The position numbers and the translations under genes were made by a program. The notes under the pieces are model-generated. The model ran no database searches, had not been told where the DNA came from, and was given only the letters and a program-made list of their open reading frames with translations. Source: a candidate division KSB1 bacterium (GTDB lineage Bacteria > Zhuqueibacterota > Zhuqueibacteria > Zhuqueibacterales > Zhuqueibacteraceae). Taken from it: a stretch of 64,000 bases of DNA. Each line of letters starts with the position of its first letter. The first letter of the stretch is position 1. This document shows positions 52,701-60,830 of the stretch, piece by piece. The DNA lies in contig JAPDQB010000036.1 of assembly GCA_034506175.1 (NCBI GenBank), forward strand, positions 1-64,000, in the 5' to 3' direction.

Positions 52701-55700
52701 GCGCACCGGACAGCTTGGTTCTCGTCAGCGGCGCCGGGCAGTCCGGCCCGGCCGGTAAAGTTCTTTCGCAGCCGCTGAAAGTGAAAGTCACGGACAGTTT
52801 TGGCAATCCGGTCGCAAACCAGCAAGTGAGCTGGATGGTGTCGGAGGGTAACGGGCAGTTGGAGAATTATGTCAGCACCAGCGACACGAACGGCATGGCA
52901 ACGACGAATTTCACGCCGGGCAATCGCAGCACCGTCAATAAAGTCTTGGCGCTGGCGACTTACGCCAACAAAGCGGTTGAGTTCAGCGCGACAACTTCTT
53001 CCGGCATCGCCGACGCCATGAATGTGGTCGCCGGCAATAATCAAACCGCTACGGTCGGGACAAAACTTTCGGCGCCGCTGGTGGTGAAAATGGCAGACGC
53101 CAGCAATAAAGCCGTGGCGAATTATCCGGTGGACGTCACCGTGACGCGCGGCGGCGGCTCACTCTCGCCGTCGAACCCGGTGCGCAACGGCGGCTTTGAG
53201 ACCGCGAGCAGCAATTTGCCGGCGAATTGGAATTTGGAAAGCAACCCGACCGCAAGCGAAGTGGCATTGTCGAACGACGCTGCCAGCGGCGCGAAAAGCT
53301 TGCAGGTCAATTCCACGCGCGGTGGCGTCGGCGTTTCGCAAATTCTGGCGCTGGCGGCGAACACGAATTATACCTTTTCATTTTGGATCAAAGTCAAACG
53401 TGGCACGGCACGCGTGACGCTGCGCACGAACGACGCCGACGGCAATTTGCGTGAGAAAGAAATTGATATCAATCTTGCGAGCGCCTGGCAGCGTTACATG
53501 ATCATCGCGCCAAACGGGGCCGCCGGTACCCGCCAGCTCTTTTTCAAAACCAATGGCTCGGCGGAGTTTCTCGTTGACGAGGTCAAAGTGCTGCCGAACA
53601 CCAATAGTGACGGTCTGCTGAACCTCACCTGGACTTTGGGGGATACGGCGATGGCGCAAAAAGTCGTTGTCAATGACGGTGCGGTGATTGATAGCCGCGG
53701 CACGCTGAAAGGATTTCCGTTTACCTTTGCCGCGATCGCCAAGGCCGGCGCGCCGAAAACGCTGGCCGCTGTCAGCGGTGATGGCCAAATCGGCTCCGCC
53801 GGGCAACCGTTGCGTGCGCCGTTTGCCGTCAAAGTCACGGACAATTTCGGCAACGGCATTGAGAAAATCAATGTGACGTTTACTGCCGCGGTTGGTAATG
53901 GAAATTTTAACGGCCAGCAAGCGTTGGTGGTGCCGACGGATTCAACCGGCTCGGCAAAAGCAGTGTTGACGATGGGCCCGACTCCGGGGGCGACGAATAC
54001 GGCAGTTGCCACTGCGCAAGGATTGCCGGGCGTTTCAGTGACGTTCAATGCGATTGCGGCGATTCCCAGCCAGGCACAAAAAGTTGCCGGCGCCACGCAA
54101 GGCTCAGCCGGTTATCCGGTCAACACACCGCTCACCGTGCGCGTGACAGACAATAGCGGCAATCGTATCGGCGGTTTTCCGGTGGTGTTTACCGTGCAAG
54201 AAGGCGGCGGCAAAATTGACAACCAAACCACGGCGACGATTGTCACCGACATTGACGGCGAAGCCAAAGCCTTTCTCGTGCTTGGCCCGAATCCCGGCGC
54301 GCAAAATAAAGTTTTGGCGACGGCAACGAGCAACGGCCAACCGCTGCAAGGCTCCGGGATTAATTTTACCGTGACTGCCGCCAAGCTCAAAGATTTGCTG
54401 CTGGCATCCGGAAATGAACAAATCGGCATTGCCGGCGAGCCGCTGCCAAAAGCGCTGAGGGCCAAAATTCAAGATGAATTGGGCAAAGGCATCAAAGGTC
54501 AAAACGTAACGTTCACCGTTGTCAGCGGTGGCGGCAAACTGAGCGGCAATGTCAACACGAGAACGATTCCAACCGACAGCCTCGGCATCGCGGCGGCAAC
54601 GCTGACGCTCGGTCCGAGACCGGGGCAGAACAACAATCAAGTTCGTGCCGAAACCAATCCGGCGCTGAATGGCTCGCCGCTGCTTTTTGTCGCCAGCGCC
54701 AAAGTCGGCCCGCCGGCGGTGCTCAAAGAAATTTCCGGCGACAGCCTCTCTGGCGTCGCGGGCAATCCGCTGCCGGCGCCGTTTGTCACGCAAGTGACCG
54801 ATAAAAACGGCAATGCTCTGCCGGATATTCCGGTGATTTTTACTGTCAAAAGCGGCGGCGGCAGTTTCAATGGCGTCACCAAAGACACGGTGAAAAGCGA
54901 TGTAAACGGCTACGCGCAAATCACGCTGACCGCCGGCAACACGGTCGGGCGATACAACAACGTGGTGGAAGCGCGCGCCTTCAACGGCTCGCTGGAGCTG
55001 GCCAACTCGCCGATGATCTTTGTCGCCTCGTCGACGTTGAGCAACGCGCGGGTGATCTCGCTGCAATCCGGCAATCGCCAATTCGGCAAAGCCGGCGCGC
55101 CGCTGGCGAATCCGTTGGTCGTGAAAGTCGTCGATCGCAGCAACAATGTCGTCGCCACGCATCCGGTGAATTTCCGCGTTGTGCGCGGCGGCGGTGTGTT
55201 TGCCAACGGCAAGCCCGACACCACCGTCAACACCAACGCCAGCGGCTTGGCGCGGGCGGTGTTGACGCTCGGCGGGTTGGTGCAGCCGGACAGCCAAATC
55301 GTTTTTGCCAGCTCGAATGACGGCGTTGATCAACTGCAAAATTCGCCGATTGGGTTTGTCGCCTACGCCTCGCCGGGTTCGCCGAGCGGCGCGACGAGTT
55401 ATGTCGAAGCGACGAGCCCGGTTCCCGCCGACGGCGTGAGCCAGACCAACATCAAAGTTTTTGTGCGCGATCCGTTTGGCAATGCGGTGTCGAATGTTGC
55501 GGTGACGATTCAGATTTCGGGCGAATCTCAAACTTTTCCGACCGCCAACACCGACGCGCAAGGCAAAGCCGAATTTAAATTTGCCACGACCCGCGCCGGG
55601 CGCAAAACGGTTTCATTGAAAATCAATGGCGCGATTGTCGGCCGCAGCGCCAGCGTGCTTTTCACGCCGTTGGCGGCGGCGCAAATCAACATGGTGAGCG

Positions 55701-58081
55701 GCCAGGCGCAAACCGGCAACGTCAACACCGCGCTGCCGAAAACGCTGGCCGTGAACGTATTGGACAAATTCAACAACGGCGTGCCCAATCATCCGGTTGA
55801 TTTCGTCATCGAAGCCGGCAATGGTCGCCTGCTCAGGCAGTCGCCGATTCTCACCGACTCCACCGGCGTCGCGAGCGTGACGTATGTGCTCGGCCCGACA
55901 CCGGGTGAGAATCGGATTCGCGCCGCTTCGAGCGGCTTGGCGAATTCGCCGATCACCTTCGTGGCGACGGCGACGAACGCGAGCGCGGCGAATTTGGAAT
56001 ATGTCAGCGGCAACAATCAACAAGCCACGGCCGGACAAATTCTCTCGCAGCCGCTCGTCGTCAAAGTGACGGACGCCAACAAACGCGCGGTGTACGGCAT
56101 GGCGGTGAATTTTGCGGTGAATTTTGGTGGCGGCAACGTCGACGGCCGCAGCAGCGTCACCGTGCGCACCGATGAATACGGCGAAGCGCGCGTCACTTGG
56201 CAGCTCGGCGCCACTGCCGGCGTCAACACCGTGCGCGCTGCAGTGGCCGGCCTGACCGGCTCGCCGATTGATTTCCAAGCCATCGCGGTTTCGGGCACGG
56301 CGACGACGCTCGCGGCTTTCAGCGGCGACGGCGCCTCCGGCCAGGTCAATCAGGAATTGGCGACGCCGCTCACCGCGCGCGTCACCGATGCAAACGGCAA
56401 CGGCGCTGACGGCGTTCATGTTTTCTTCGAATTGATTCAGGGCAGCGGCACGCTCAGCGGCGGCGTTGGCAATGCAACAACGCGCGATGTGACCACAACG
56501 AACGGCGGTTTTGCCGCAACCAAAATTATTTTCGGGCCGGAAATCGGGCCGCGTAAAATCCGTGTCACGGCGTTGAACGCCAATGGCGCCTCATTGCGCG
56601 GCTCGCCGTTGACGTTCACCGTCTACGGCCGCGCCGGCGCAGTCAAGTCCATTGCCGCGGTGAGCCGCACCAACAACCAACGCGGCACCGCCAACAAACC
56701 GCTGAATTTCCCGCTGCAAGTGATTGCGTATGACGAGCGCGGCAATCCGGTGGAGGGCGCGCAAATCAATTTTTCGGTAACGCAAAACACCGGCTACTTT
56801 CCAGGCGGCGCGTTGAATGCGCTGGTGTTGACCAACAGCAAAGGTGTGGCGGCAATCGAATGGACGATCAAAGGCGGCACCAACAAGGCGCAGGCCAGCG
56901 CCGTCGGGTTGTCGACGCCGCCGGTCACGTTTGACGCCACCGGTGTGACGGACAACAACTTCCCGGTTTTTACCAAAATTCCGCCTCAGCAAAAACGCGA
57001 GGGCGAGCGTATCGAGTTTGTCGTGAGCGCCATCGATGCGGACAACGATCCGGTTCGTTACGGCGCGAAGAATCTGCCGCTGGGCGCGGTGTTCGATTCG
57101 CTCGGCACGCGCATCTTCACCTGGCAGACCGACCAAAACAGCGCCGGTCAGTACGAAGTGAGTTTTCTCGCCTTCGACTCGCGCGGCGGCGTTGATGAAG
57201 AAGTCGTCACCATCGACGTGATCAATCGCAATCAAGCGCCGGTGATCACCGGCCGCATTCCGGTGGGCAATCATCCCGGCAAGCCGGATACGACCGTGTT
57301 GCAGCCGGGCACGCCGCTGCGCATGAAAGTCCTGGCGAAAGATCCCGACGGCGACGCACTCAGCTATCGCTGGTACGTCAACGGCAAATTTGCGGGATCG
57401 GTGTTTGACACGTTTGATTTTCGCGGTGAACTGGCGTGGAACACTGTTGAAGCCAGAGTTTTCGATCAGGAAGACACGGTGCGCACGGTGTGGAGCATCA
57501 AAGTGCCGGTCGAGTTGGCGAGCTTCACCGCGCAAACCGGCGATGGCCCGGGCGTGAAGTTGAATTGGAAAACCGGCAGTGAGATCAACAACGCCGGCTT
57601 CAACATTCTGCGCAGTCGCAGCCAGGCAGGAATTTACGCGAAGCTGAACGACAAGCTCATTCCGGCGAATCGCGAAGGCAGCTACAGCTTCATCGATGCG
57701 ACCGCCGAAGCCGGCGCGAGATATTACTATAAATTGGAAGCGCTCGACACCCGCGGCAATATCACAACCCACGGCCCGATTGTCGTCGATGTCGCCGCGC
57801 CGGCAACGTTTGAGTTGAGCCAGAATTATCCGAATCCGTTCAATCCCACAACGCAGATTCGTTATCAATTGCCGCAAGCGGTGCAGGTGAGCTTGACGAT
57901 TTACAATATGCTCGGGCAGGAAGTACGCAAGCTGGTCAACGCGCAGCAACCTGCTGGCTATCACACCGCCATGTGGGACGGCCGCGACAACGCCGGCCGC
58001 CTCGTGCCGACGGGCGTGTATCACTACCGTATTCAGGCCGGCAGCTTTACGATGACAAAGCGGATGTTGATGGCGAAGTAA
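49757..58081 (+). CDS. Giant exported multidomain surface protein (SGNH hydrolase, LamG, CBM, Ig repeats, sorting domain)
   Basis: 2774 aa. Signal peptide (1-23). SGNH/GDSL hydrolase (about 25-225) with GNSLTDGDG, GTNDI and DDLHPNDAGY, giving Ser, Asn and Asp-His. LamG-like domain (about 233-417); FN3 (about 420-530); second LamG-like domain (about 535-722). Then 13 invasin-type Ig repeats (about 725-2400), of which the first contains a CBM6-like domain (about 783-930) and the third a CBM4/9-like domain (about 1139-1283). Putative-Ig and FN3-like domains (about 2400-2683) precede a C-terminal sorting domain starting FELSQNYPNPFNPTTQ (about 2684). Likely displayed on the cell surface by a type IX-like system, deacylating or binding polysaccharide. 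No frame break over 8.3 kb. Confidence 0.9.
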   Translation: MKPQRFFLRTILLCLGLATAVAGQVRIMPLGNSLTDGDGSSNGGGYRFHLYNALTNANIDFDFVGALQGGTGFADTDHEGHGGFRADQLDVQTYLTNNPADAVFLEIGTNDISFGESAAQVKTDIEAVVDAIHNFDAKIEIYLGTLIPRKDDNARQAVTDALNALLPGLVSAKSSAGYRIFLVDHAARFKANPNWKTELMSDDLHPNDAGYGLMAQEWFTSYVTNTGSNVTQFADDFNSGVLSTAWAAHPAYKVQSGELRNTSSTDAFDLFIAAPTVITNANVLEFKFGTQSDFIGRAYTGAALMLDAAATTANGYLIFHNSEFKKVRLYTVENGIPKVKVDEADTQAPDPDAGDTFRVEWNTDNDGHHFCVYINGVRDACLNDANKLQGNVAKLYAGVMINGNSNNAIDDFYTAKVTDSTPPAAVTDLKVKEVAALAMTLEWTAPGDDGNTGTARSYTLRYSTSPISANNFNNATLAPNLPPPAPAGTRQSFTIGGLNSGTTYYFALKTTDEFGNVSALSNVASAATPTLNLFTDNFNRSGPELGSQWSTTPDMKIVKGTVQNKAAADIWSAAIYTGVRNPLMVSFRWGPQATTYGTNWCGLLVMANSTNPATVDGYMVQRYPEGGKTRLWRVSNGRFAGIVDEGNSFAPAPKAGSEMKVVMRSDASGHHFEVYINDVFDRSLSDKQKLTGNAGTLYAGFYIESTLDSLNAIDSFTAGVLPAAPGVLVKQSGDNQTKPVGQQLPQPLVVTLLDKLGNPMPGQIVNFVVTAGSATVNNPPAADEHIRLEAEHAQITSPIETRNDPEAANGKYIVYPVGRNEDASATFKFTITRAGDYRVWTRSAKTGSQPGSWFISIDGKADFVYDVFQGTTNGSWTWDLVSERGNGGPATPQFDPKIITLAAGTHTIEFKARWEDTKLDKILITNDSSYIPNGKEEVGYLTDASGIASAKVTLGATIGKVQINAVHGNLPPAIFTATATVGAPDSLVLVSGAGQSGPAGKVLSQPLKVKVTDSFGNPVANQQVSWMVSEGNGQLENYVSTSDTNGMATTNFTPGNRSTVNKVLALATYANKAVEFSATTSSGIADAMNVVAGNNQTATVGTKLSAPLVVKMADASNKAVANYPVDVTVTRGGGSLSPSNPVRNGGFETASSNLPANWNLESNPTASEVALSNDAASGAKSLQVNSTRGGVGVSQILALAANTNYTFSFWIKVKRGTARVTLRTNDADGNLREKEIDINLASAWQRYMIIAPNGAAGTRQLFFKTNGSAEFLVDEVKVLPNTNSDGLLNLTWTLGDTAMAQKVVVNDGAVIDSRGTLKGFPFTFAAIAKAGAPKTLAAVSGDGQIGSAGQPLRAPFAVKVTDNFGNGIEKINVTFTAAVGNGNFNGQQALVVPTDSTGSAKAVLTMGPTPGATNTAVATAQGLPGVSVTFNAIAAIPSQAQKVAGATQGSAGYPVNTPLTVRVTDNSGNRIGGFPVVFTVQEGGGKIDNQTTATIVTDIDGEAKAFLVLGPNPGAQNKVLATATSNGQPLQGSGINFTVTAAKLKDLLLASGNEQIGIAGEPLPKALRAKIQDELGKGIKGQNVTFTVVSGGGKLSGNVNTRTIPTDSLGIAAATLTLGPRPGQNNNQVRAETNPALNGSPLLFVASAKVGPPAVLKEISGDSLSGVAGNPLPAPFVTQVTDKNGNALPDIPVIFTVKSGGGSFNGVTKDTVKSDVNGYAQITLTAGNTVGRYNNVVEARAFNGSLELANSPMIFVASSTLSNARVISLQSGNRQFGKAGAPLANPLVVKVVDRSNNVVATHPVNFRVVRGGGVFANGKPDTTVNTNASGLARAVLTLGGLVQPDSQIVFASSNDGVDQLQNSPIGFVAYASPGSPSGATSYVEATSPVPADGVSQTNIKVFVRDPFGNAVSNVAVTIQISGESQTFPTANTDAQGKAEFKFATTRAGRKTVSLKINGAIVGRSASVLFTPLAAAQINMVSGQAQTGNVNTALPKTLAVNVLDKFNNGVPNHPVDFVIEAGNGRLLRQSPILTDSTGVASVTYVLGPTPGENRIRAASSGLANSPITFVATATNASAANLEYVSGNNQQATAGQILSQPLVVKVTDANKRAVYGMAVNFAVNFGGGNVDGRSSVTVRTDEYGEARVTWQLGATAGVNTVRAAVAGLTGSPIDFQAIAVSGTATTLAAFSGDGASGQVNQELATPLTARVTDANGNGADGVHVFFELIQGSGTLSGGVGNATTRDVTTTNGGFAATKIIFGPEIGPRKIRVTALNANGASLRGSPLTFTVYGRAGAVKSIAAVSRTNNQRGTANKPLNFPLQVIAYDERGNPVEGAQINFSVTQNTGYFPGGALNALVLTNSKGVAAIEWTIKGGTNKAQASAVGLSTPPVTFDATGVTDNNFPVFTKIPPQQKREGERIEFVVSAIDADNDPVRYGAKNLPLGAVFDSLGTRIFTWQTDQNSAGQYEVSFLAFDSRGGVDEEVVTIDVINRNQAPVITGRIPVGNHPGKPDTTVLQPGTPLRMKVLAKDPDGDALSYRWYVNGKFAGSVFDTFDFRGELAWNTVEARVFDQEDTVRTVWSIKVPVELASFTAQTGDGPGVKLNWKTGSEINNAGFNILRSRSQAGIYAKLNDKLIPANREGSYSFIDATAEAGARYYYKLEALDTRGNITTHGPIVVDVAAPATFELSQNYPNPFNPTTQIRYQLPQAVQVSLTIYNMLGQEVRKLVNAQQPAGYHTAMWDGRDNAGRLVPTGVYHYRIQAGSFTMTKRMLMAK

Positions 58082-58123
58082 GTTTATGAAGCGTAATTCG
58101 TAAAACGTAAAAGTGGAAAAACG

Positions 58124-58161
58124 AAACGCCGCTTGTTTGATGGTGAGAACAAGCGGCGTTT
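58124..58161 (+). terminator. Terminator of the giant surface gene
   Basis: A perfect 14-bp stem, AAACGCCGCTTGTT (58124-58137) with AACAAGCGGCGTTT (58148-58161), 10-nt loop, followed by an interrupted T-rich tract (TATTATTCTTTCC). 43 bp after the stop codon. Confidence 0.75.
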
Positions 58162-58318
58162 ATTATTCTTTCCGTTTACTTTTTGCAATGGCCTCTTTTG
58201 TGGCTGGAATCTTACTGCTTGTCCAACATTTCAAAGTGAACTCTCGTATATTTGAACGAACTCGAGTCAATCGAACAGGATTTTTCAATAGATTTAACGA
58301 TCAATTTTGGATGTTGAA

Positions 58319-58557
58319 ATGAACTTGCACGAACGTATCTCGATCAATCCGAAGGTTTGTCATGATGAGCCTTGCATCAAAGGCACGCGCATCATGGAGA
58401 CCAACATTTTGGTGGCGATTGCCGAGGCCTGTCGATGTCGGAGATACTACAGGATTTTCCCGGCATCACGATGGAGGAGGTTTTGGCTTGTGTTGCCTTC
58501 GCGCATGATGTCGTTCAGGAAAAGCCAGCGCCTGCAACTGAACCCGTCATGGCATGA
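58319..58557 (+). pseudogene. DUF433 antitoxin with one-base frameshift
   Basis: ATG 58319 gives MNLHERISINPKVCHDEPCI and KGTRIMETNILVAIAE, a clear DUF433 N-terminus. At GAGGCCTGTCG one G is missing; the next frame continues GLSMSEILQDFPGITMEEVL and ends at 58557. Restored, it is a normal ~79-residue antitoxin. Paired with the truncated toxin that overlaps its stop. Confidence 0.7.
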
Positions 58558-58646
58558 TGAAATTTTTGGCCGGCCCAAACATTCGATTTCGCGCCGTTTT
58601 TGCGCTGAGAAAATCAGGTTTTGATATTCTTCACACGTCTTTTTAA
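58557..58646 (+). pseudogene. Truncated DUF5615 toxin
   Basis: 29 codons: MKFLAGPNIRFRAVFALRKS and GFDILHTSF, then a stop. It matches the first quarter of DUF5615 toxins (usual start MKFLADENI..RAV.ALR..G.DV). The acidic D/E pair that would follow MKFLA is GP here. The ATG overlaps the antitoxin stop as in live modules. The rest of the toxin is gone. Confidence 0.6.
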
Positions 58647-58885
58647 TTATTTAAGACAAAAATTTAATTTGCCTTTTTAAAGAAAAGTGCTAAATTCGGA
58701 TTAAGGATTGCACCGCCTCAGGATGAGGAAATTAGGAAATTGTTTGGTTAAAAATCGCCGTTTTCCCTCCCCACCGAAGCGTGGCGTTTTCTTTCCTGCC
58801 TTGCGGCTCGCCGTTGGGCACAGTACAAAATTTTTGCCAAATTGCAATACCCTGAAATAATTTTCCGCAAAGGTTTAAAAAAAAC
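58647..58885. other. Intergenic region before the tRNA operon
   Basis: About 240 bp with no gene recognised; AT-rich toward the promoter at 58886. Confidence 0.5.
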
Positions 58886-58913
58886 TTGACAAAAAAATAA
58901 AAGTTTGTATATT
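58886..58913 (+). promoter_or_regulatory. Strong promoter of the tRNA-rpmG-secE operon
   Basis: Perfect TTGACA (58886-58891), 16-bp A-rich spacer, TATATT (58908-58913; TATTAT at 58910 is an alternative with 18 bp). About 70 bp upstream of the first tRNA, typical of stable-RNA promoters. Confidence 0.75.
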
Positions 58914-58983
58914 ATAAAGCTGTGCCTTTTAAAAACGCTGTTGTAAATTACAGAAATTTAATGGCTTTTCACCTTGATGGTGC

Positions 58984-59056
58984 GCCACCATAGCTCAGTT
59001 GGTAGAGCACCTCACTTGTAATGAGGGGGTCGCGGGTTCGATTCCTGCTGGTGGCT
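58984..59056 (+). tRNA. tRNA-Thr (TGT)
   Basis: 73 nt. Acceptor GCCACCA pairs with TGGTGGC; D-arm TAGCTCAGTTGGTAGAGC; anticodon stem-loop CTCACTTGTAATGAG with TGT; T-loop GGTTCGATTCC. No encoded CCA. First of four tRNAs in the order Thr-Tyr-Thr-Gly. Confidence 0.95.
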
Positions 59057-59061
59057 CTTGA

Positions 59062-59180
59062 GGCAAAGGGCAAGTTGCAAGGGGCAAAAGGCAAGTGGCA
59101 AATGAGTTTTTCGGGCTAACGAAGTAAACGTTTTTTCAGCTTGCACAGTGCCATTTGCAGTTTGCCTTTTGCCGTTTGCA
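59062..59180. repeat. Inter-tRNA palindromic spacer 1
   Basis: Left half repeats GGCAAGTTGCAAGGGGCAAA-like units; right half (TTGCACAGTGCCATTTGCAG, TTTGCCTTTTGCCG) is its imperfect reverse complement. The transcript would fold into a long hairpin between tRNA-Thr and tRNA-Tyr. Same design in two other spacers of this operon. Confidence 0.65.
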
Positions 59181-59181
59181 C

Positions 59182-59263
59182 GGAGAGGTTCCAGAGTGGC
59201 CAAATGGGGCAGACTGTAAATCTGCTGGCTATGCCTTCGGAGGTTCGAATCCTTCCCTCTCCA
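59182..59263 (+). tRNA. tRNA-Tyr (GTA)
   Basis: 82 nt with a long class II variable arm. Acceptor GGAGAGG with CCTCTCC, anticodon loop CTGTAAA (GTA), discriminator A, no encoded CCA. Confidence 0.95.
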
Positions 59264-59264
59264 C

Positions 59265-59344
59265 GGGCAAGATGCAAGGGGCAAGTTGCAAGGGGCAAAA
59301 AAGAATGCCGGTTGTTTTTGCCTTTTGCAATTTGCCCCTTGCCC
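59265..59344. repeat. Inter-tRNA palindromic spacer 2
   Basis: GGGCAAGATGCAAGGGGCAA... on the left and TTTGCAATTTGCCCCTTGCC on the right are imperfect inverted copies, filling the whole gap between tRNA-Tyr and tRNA-Thr. Confidence 0.65.
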
Positions 59345-59417
<73 letters not shown>

Positions 59418-59430
59418 CAGCGAATGGCAG

Positions 59431-59503
59431 GCGGGAGTAACTCAGGTGGTAGAGTCACAGCCTTCCAAGCTGTTGGTCGCGGGTTCGAGTCCCGTCTCCC
59501 GCT
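59431..59503 (+). tRNA. tRNA-Gly (TCC)
   Basis: 73 nt. Acceptor GCGGGAG with CTCCCGC; anticodon loop CTTCCAA (TCC); T-loop GGTTCGAGTCC. Only 13 bp after tRNA-Thr, with no palindromic spacer. In E. coli-type operons tuf would follow a little later; here rpmG is next. Confidence 0.95.
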
Positions 59504-59564
59504 CACAAAGAAAAAATGATGGCGTTTTATTTAATTTAGTAATTTAGATGGAAGATATAGTAGA

Positions 59565-59714
59565 ATGAGAGAAATTATCACCCTCGAATGCAGCGACTGC
59601 AAGCGCCGGAATTATTCGATGACCAAAAATAAGAAAACGCACACGGCGCGCGTGGAGTTTAAGAAGCATTGCCCTTTTTGCAAGAAGCACACGGTGCATA
59701 AAGAGACGAGGTAG
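59565..59714 (+). CDS. rpmG: Ribosomal protein L33
   Basis: 49 aa, too short for many gene callers. Starts MREIITLECSDCKRRNYSMT; two zinc-binding cysteine pairs (C9/C12 and C36/C39) and the basic KNKKTH and KKHTVHKETR segments are diagnostic of the zinc form of L33. It lies between tRNA-Gly and tRNA-Trp, the usual place when tuf, rpmG and secE are clustered. Part of the 50S subunit. Confidence 0.92.
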   Translation: MREIITLECSDCKRRNYSMTKNKKTHTARVEFKKHCPFCKKHTVHKETR

Positions 59715-59781
59715 CAAGGGGTAAGTTGCAAATGGCAAATTGCAAGCATCAAAAAGACTTTTTGCCATTTGCAACTTGCAC
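59715..59781. repeat. Palindromic spacer 3 (rpmG to tRNA-Trp)
   Basis: GCAAGGGGTAAGTTGCAAATGG on the left pairs with CCATTTGCAACTTGCA on the right around CAAAAAGACTTTTTG. Same GGCAAGTTGCAA family as the inter-tRNA spacers 1 and 2. Confidence 0.65.
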
Positions 59782-59856
59782 AGGCCTGTAGCTCGAACTG
59801 GCTAGAGCGCCGGTCTCCAAAACCGGATGTTGGGGGTTCGAATCCCTCCAGGCCTG
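59782..59856 (+). tRNA. tRNA-Trp (CCA)
   Basis: 75 nt. Acceptor AGGCCTG with CAGGCCT, discriminator G; anticodon stem-loop CCGGTCTCCAAAACCGG with CCA; T-loop GGTTCGAATCC. Directly upstream of secE as in many bacteria. Confidence 0.95.
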
Positions 59857-59870
59857 CTGGTAAAACAAAG

Positions 59871-59902
59871 AATTTTAAATTGTTGATTTTCAATTTAAAA
59901 TT
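59871..59902. repeat. AT-rich inverted repeat D upstream of secE
   Basis: AATTTTAAATTG (59871-59882) and CAATTTAAAATT (59891-59902) are perfect inverted copies. Related to the palindromes at 19262 and 61267, all within about 60 bp of a gene start. Confidence 0.65.
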
Positions 59903-59950
59903 TTAAATTTTCATGTGCTGAAAATTTACAGGTGTGTTTGAGGACCAAGA

Positions 59951-60148
59951 ATGGCTCTCGTTGGCAAAGTTAAAAAGTTTGCACAGGATGTTCGGCTGGA
60001 GTTGTCAAAGGTGAGTTGGCCTACCCGCGACGAGTTGTGGGGGTCAACCGGTGTGGTTATTGTATTCTCACTCTTATTCGCCGTTTACACCTTCGGGGCC
60101 GATCAAATATTGCAAGTTTTGGTCAAGCTGCTGTTGTCGGCCAATTAA
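59951..60148 (+). CDS. secE: Preprotein translocase subunit SecE
   Basis: 65 aa, single-helix form of SecE: amphipathic N-terminal helix with VRLELSKVSWPTRDEL (about 14-29, the family signature), then one membrane helix (about 35-60). It stabilises SecY and works with SecA (39170). Next gene nusG starts four bases after its stop. Confidence 0.93.
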   Translation: MALVGKVKKFAQDVRLELSKVSWPTRDELWGSTGVVIVFSLLFAVYTFGADQILQVLVKLLLSAN

Positions 60149-60152
60149 AATC

Positions 60153-60731
60153 GTGAATATTGAAACTGTGGAAGAAGCGACTGAAAAGAAAGATCCGCCA
60201 GTAACGAAGTGGTACGCCATTCACGTGCTGTCCGGCCATGAGCGCAAAGTCAAGACCTATATTGAAAATGAAGCGAAAGCCCTGGGCTTGACGGAGCGCA
60301 TCACCAATGTTTTGATTCCGGCGGAAGAAGTGACGGAAATGCGCGAGGGCAAAAAGCGCACACGCAGCAAAACGTTTTTTCCGGGCTACATGCTGGTCGA
60401 GATGGTTTTGGACAAGGAAACCCAATATCTCATCACCAACACGCCGGGCGTCACCAATTTCGTCGGCCCGAAAAATACGCCGGCGCCGCTGCGGCAGGAG
60501 GAGGTCGATCGCATCATCGGCCGCGTGCAGGAGAGCCGCGAGCGCGAGGTGATTTCGATCCCGTTCCGCGTCGGCGACCCGATTCGCGTTATCGACGGGC
60601 CGTTCTCGGATTTCACCGGTTTTATCGAAGAGTTGAATGAAGAAAAGAAAAAGGTCAAAGTGATGGTCAGCATTTTTGGGCGTTCAACGCCGGTGGAGTT
60701 GGATTTTCTGCAGGTGGAATTGGAAAAGTAG
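60153..60731 (+). CDS. nusG: Transcription antitermination factor NusG
   Basis: 192 aa from GTG 60153. NGN domain (about 18-120: KWYAIHVLSGHERKVKTYIE, FFPGYMLVEM) and a C-terminal KOW domain (about 135-192: GDPIRVIDGPFSDFTGFIEE). It couples RNA polymerase to Rho and the ribosome. The frame is open further upstream through secE, but the GTG right after the secE stop gives the normal NusG length. Confidence 0.94.
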   Translation: MNIETVEEATEKKDPPVTKWYAIHVLSGHERKVKTYIENEAKALGLTERITNVLIPAEEVTEMREGKKRTRSKTFFPGYMLVEMVLDKETQYLITNTPGVTNFVGPKNTPAPLRQEEVDRIIGRVQESREREVISIPFRVGDPIRVIDGPFSDFTGFIEELNEEKKKVKVMVSIFGRSTPVELDFLQVELEK

Positions 60732-60830
60732 TCCCGGCCCCTTCTGGGTCGCTGTCGATGCTCAAAATTTTCGTGTTGGAAGCGTACCCCACAAGGGGGC
60801 AGGACTACGATACTAGAGCGAGATTAAAAA

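Noticed and set aside
51404..58024. Several 400-550-codon minus-strand frames under the giant surface gene
   Set aside because: All are Arg/Gly/Ala-rich shadows of the repetitive plus-strand gene; none has a start signal or recognisable domain.
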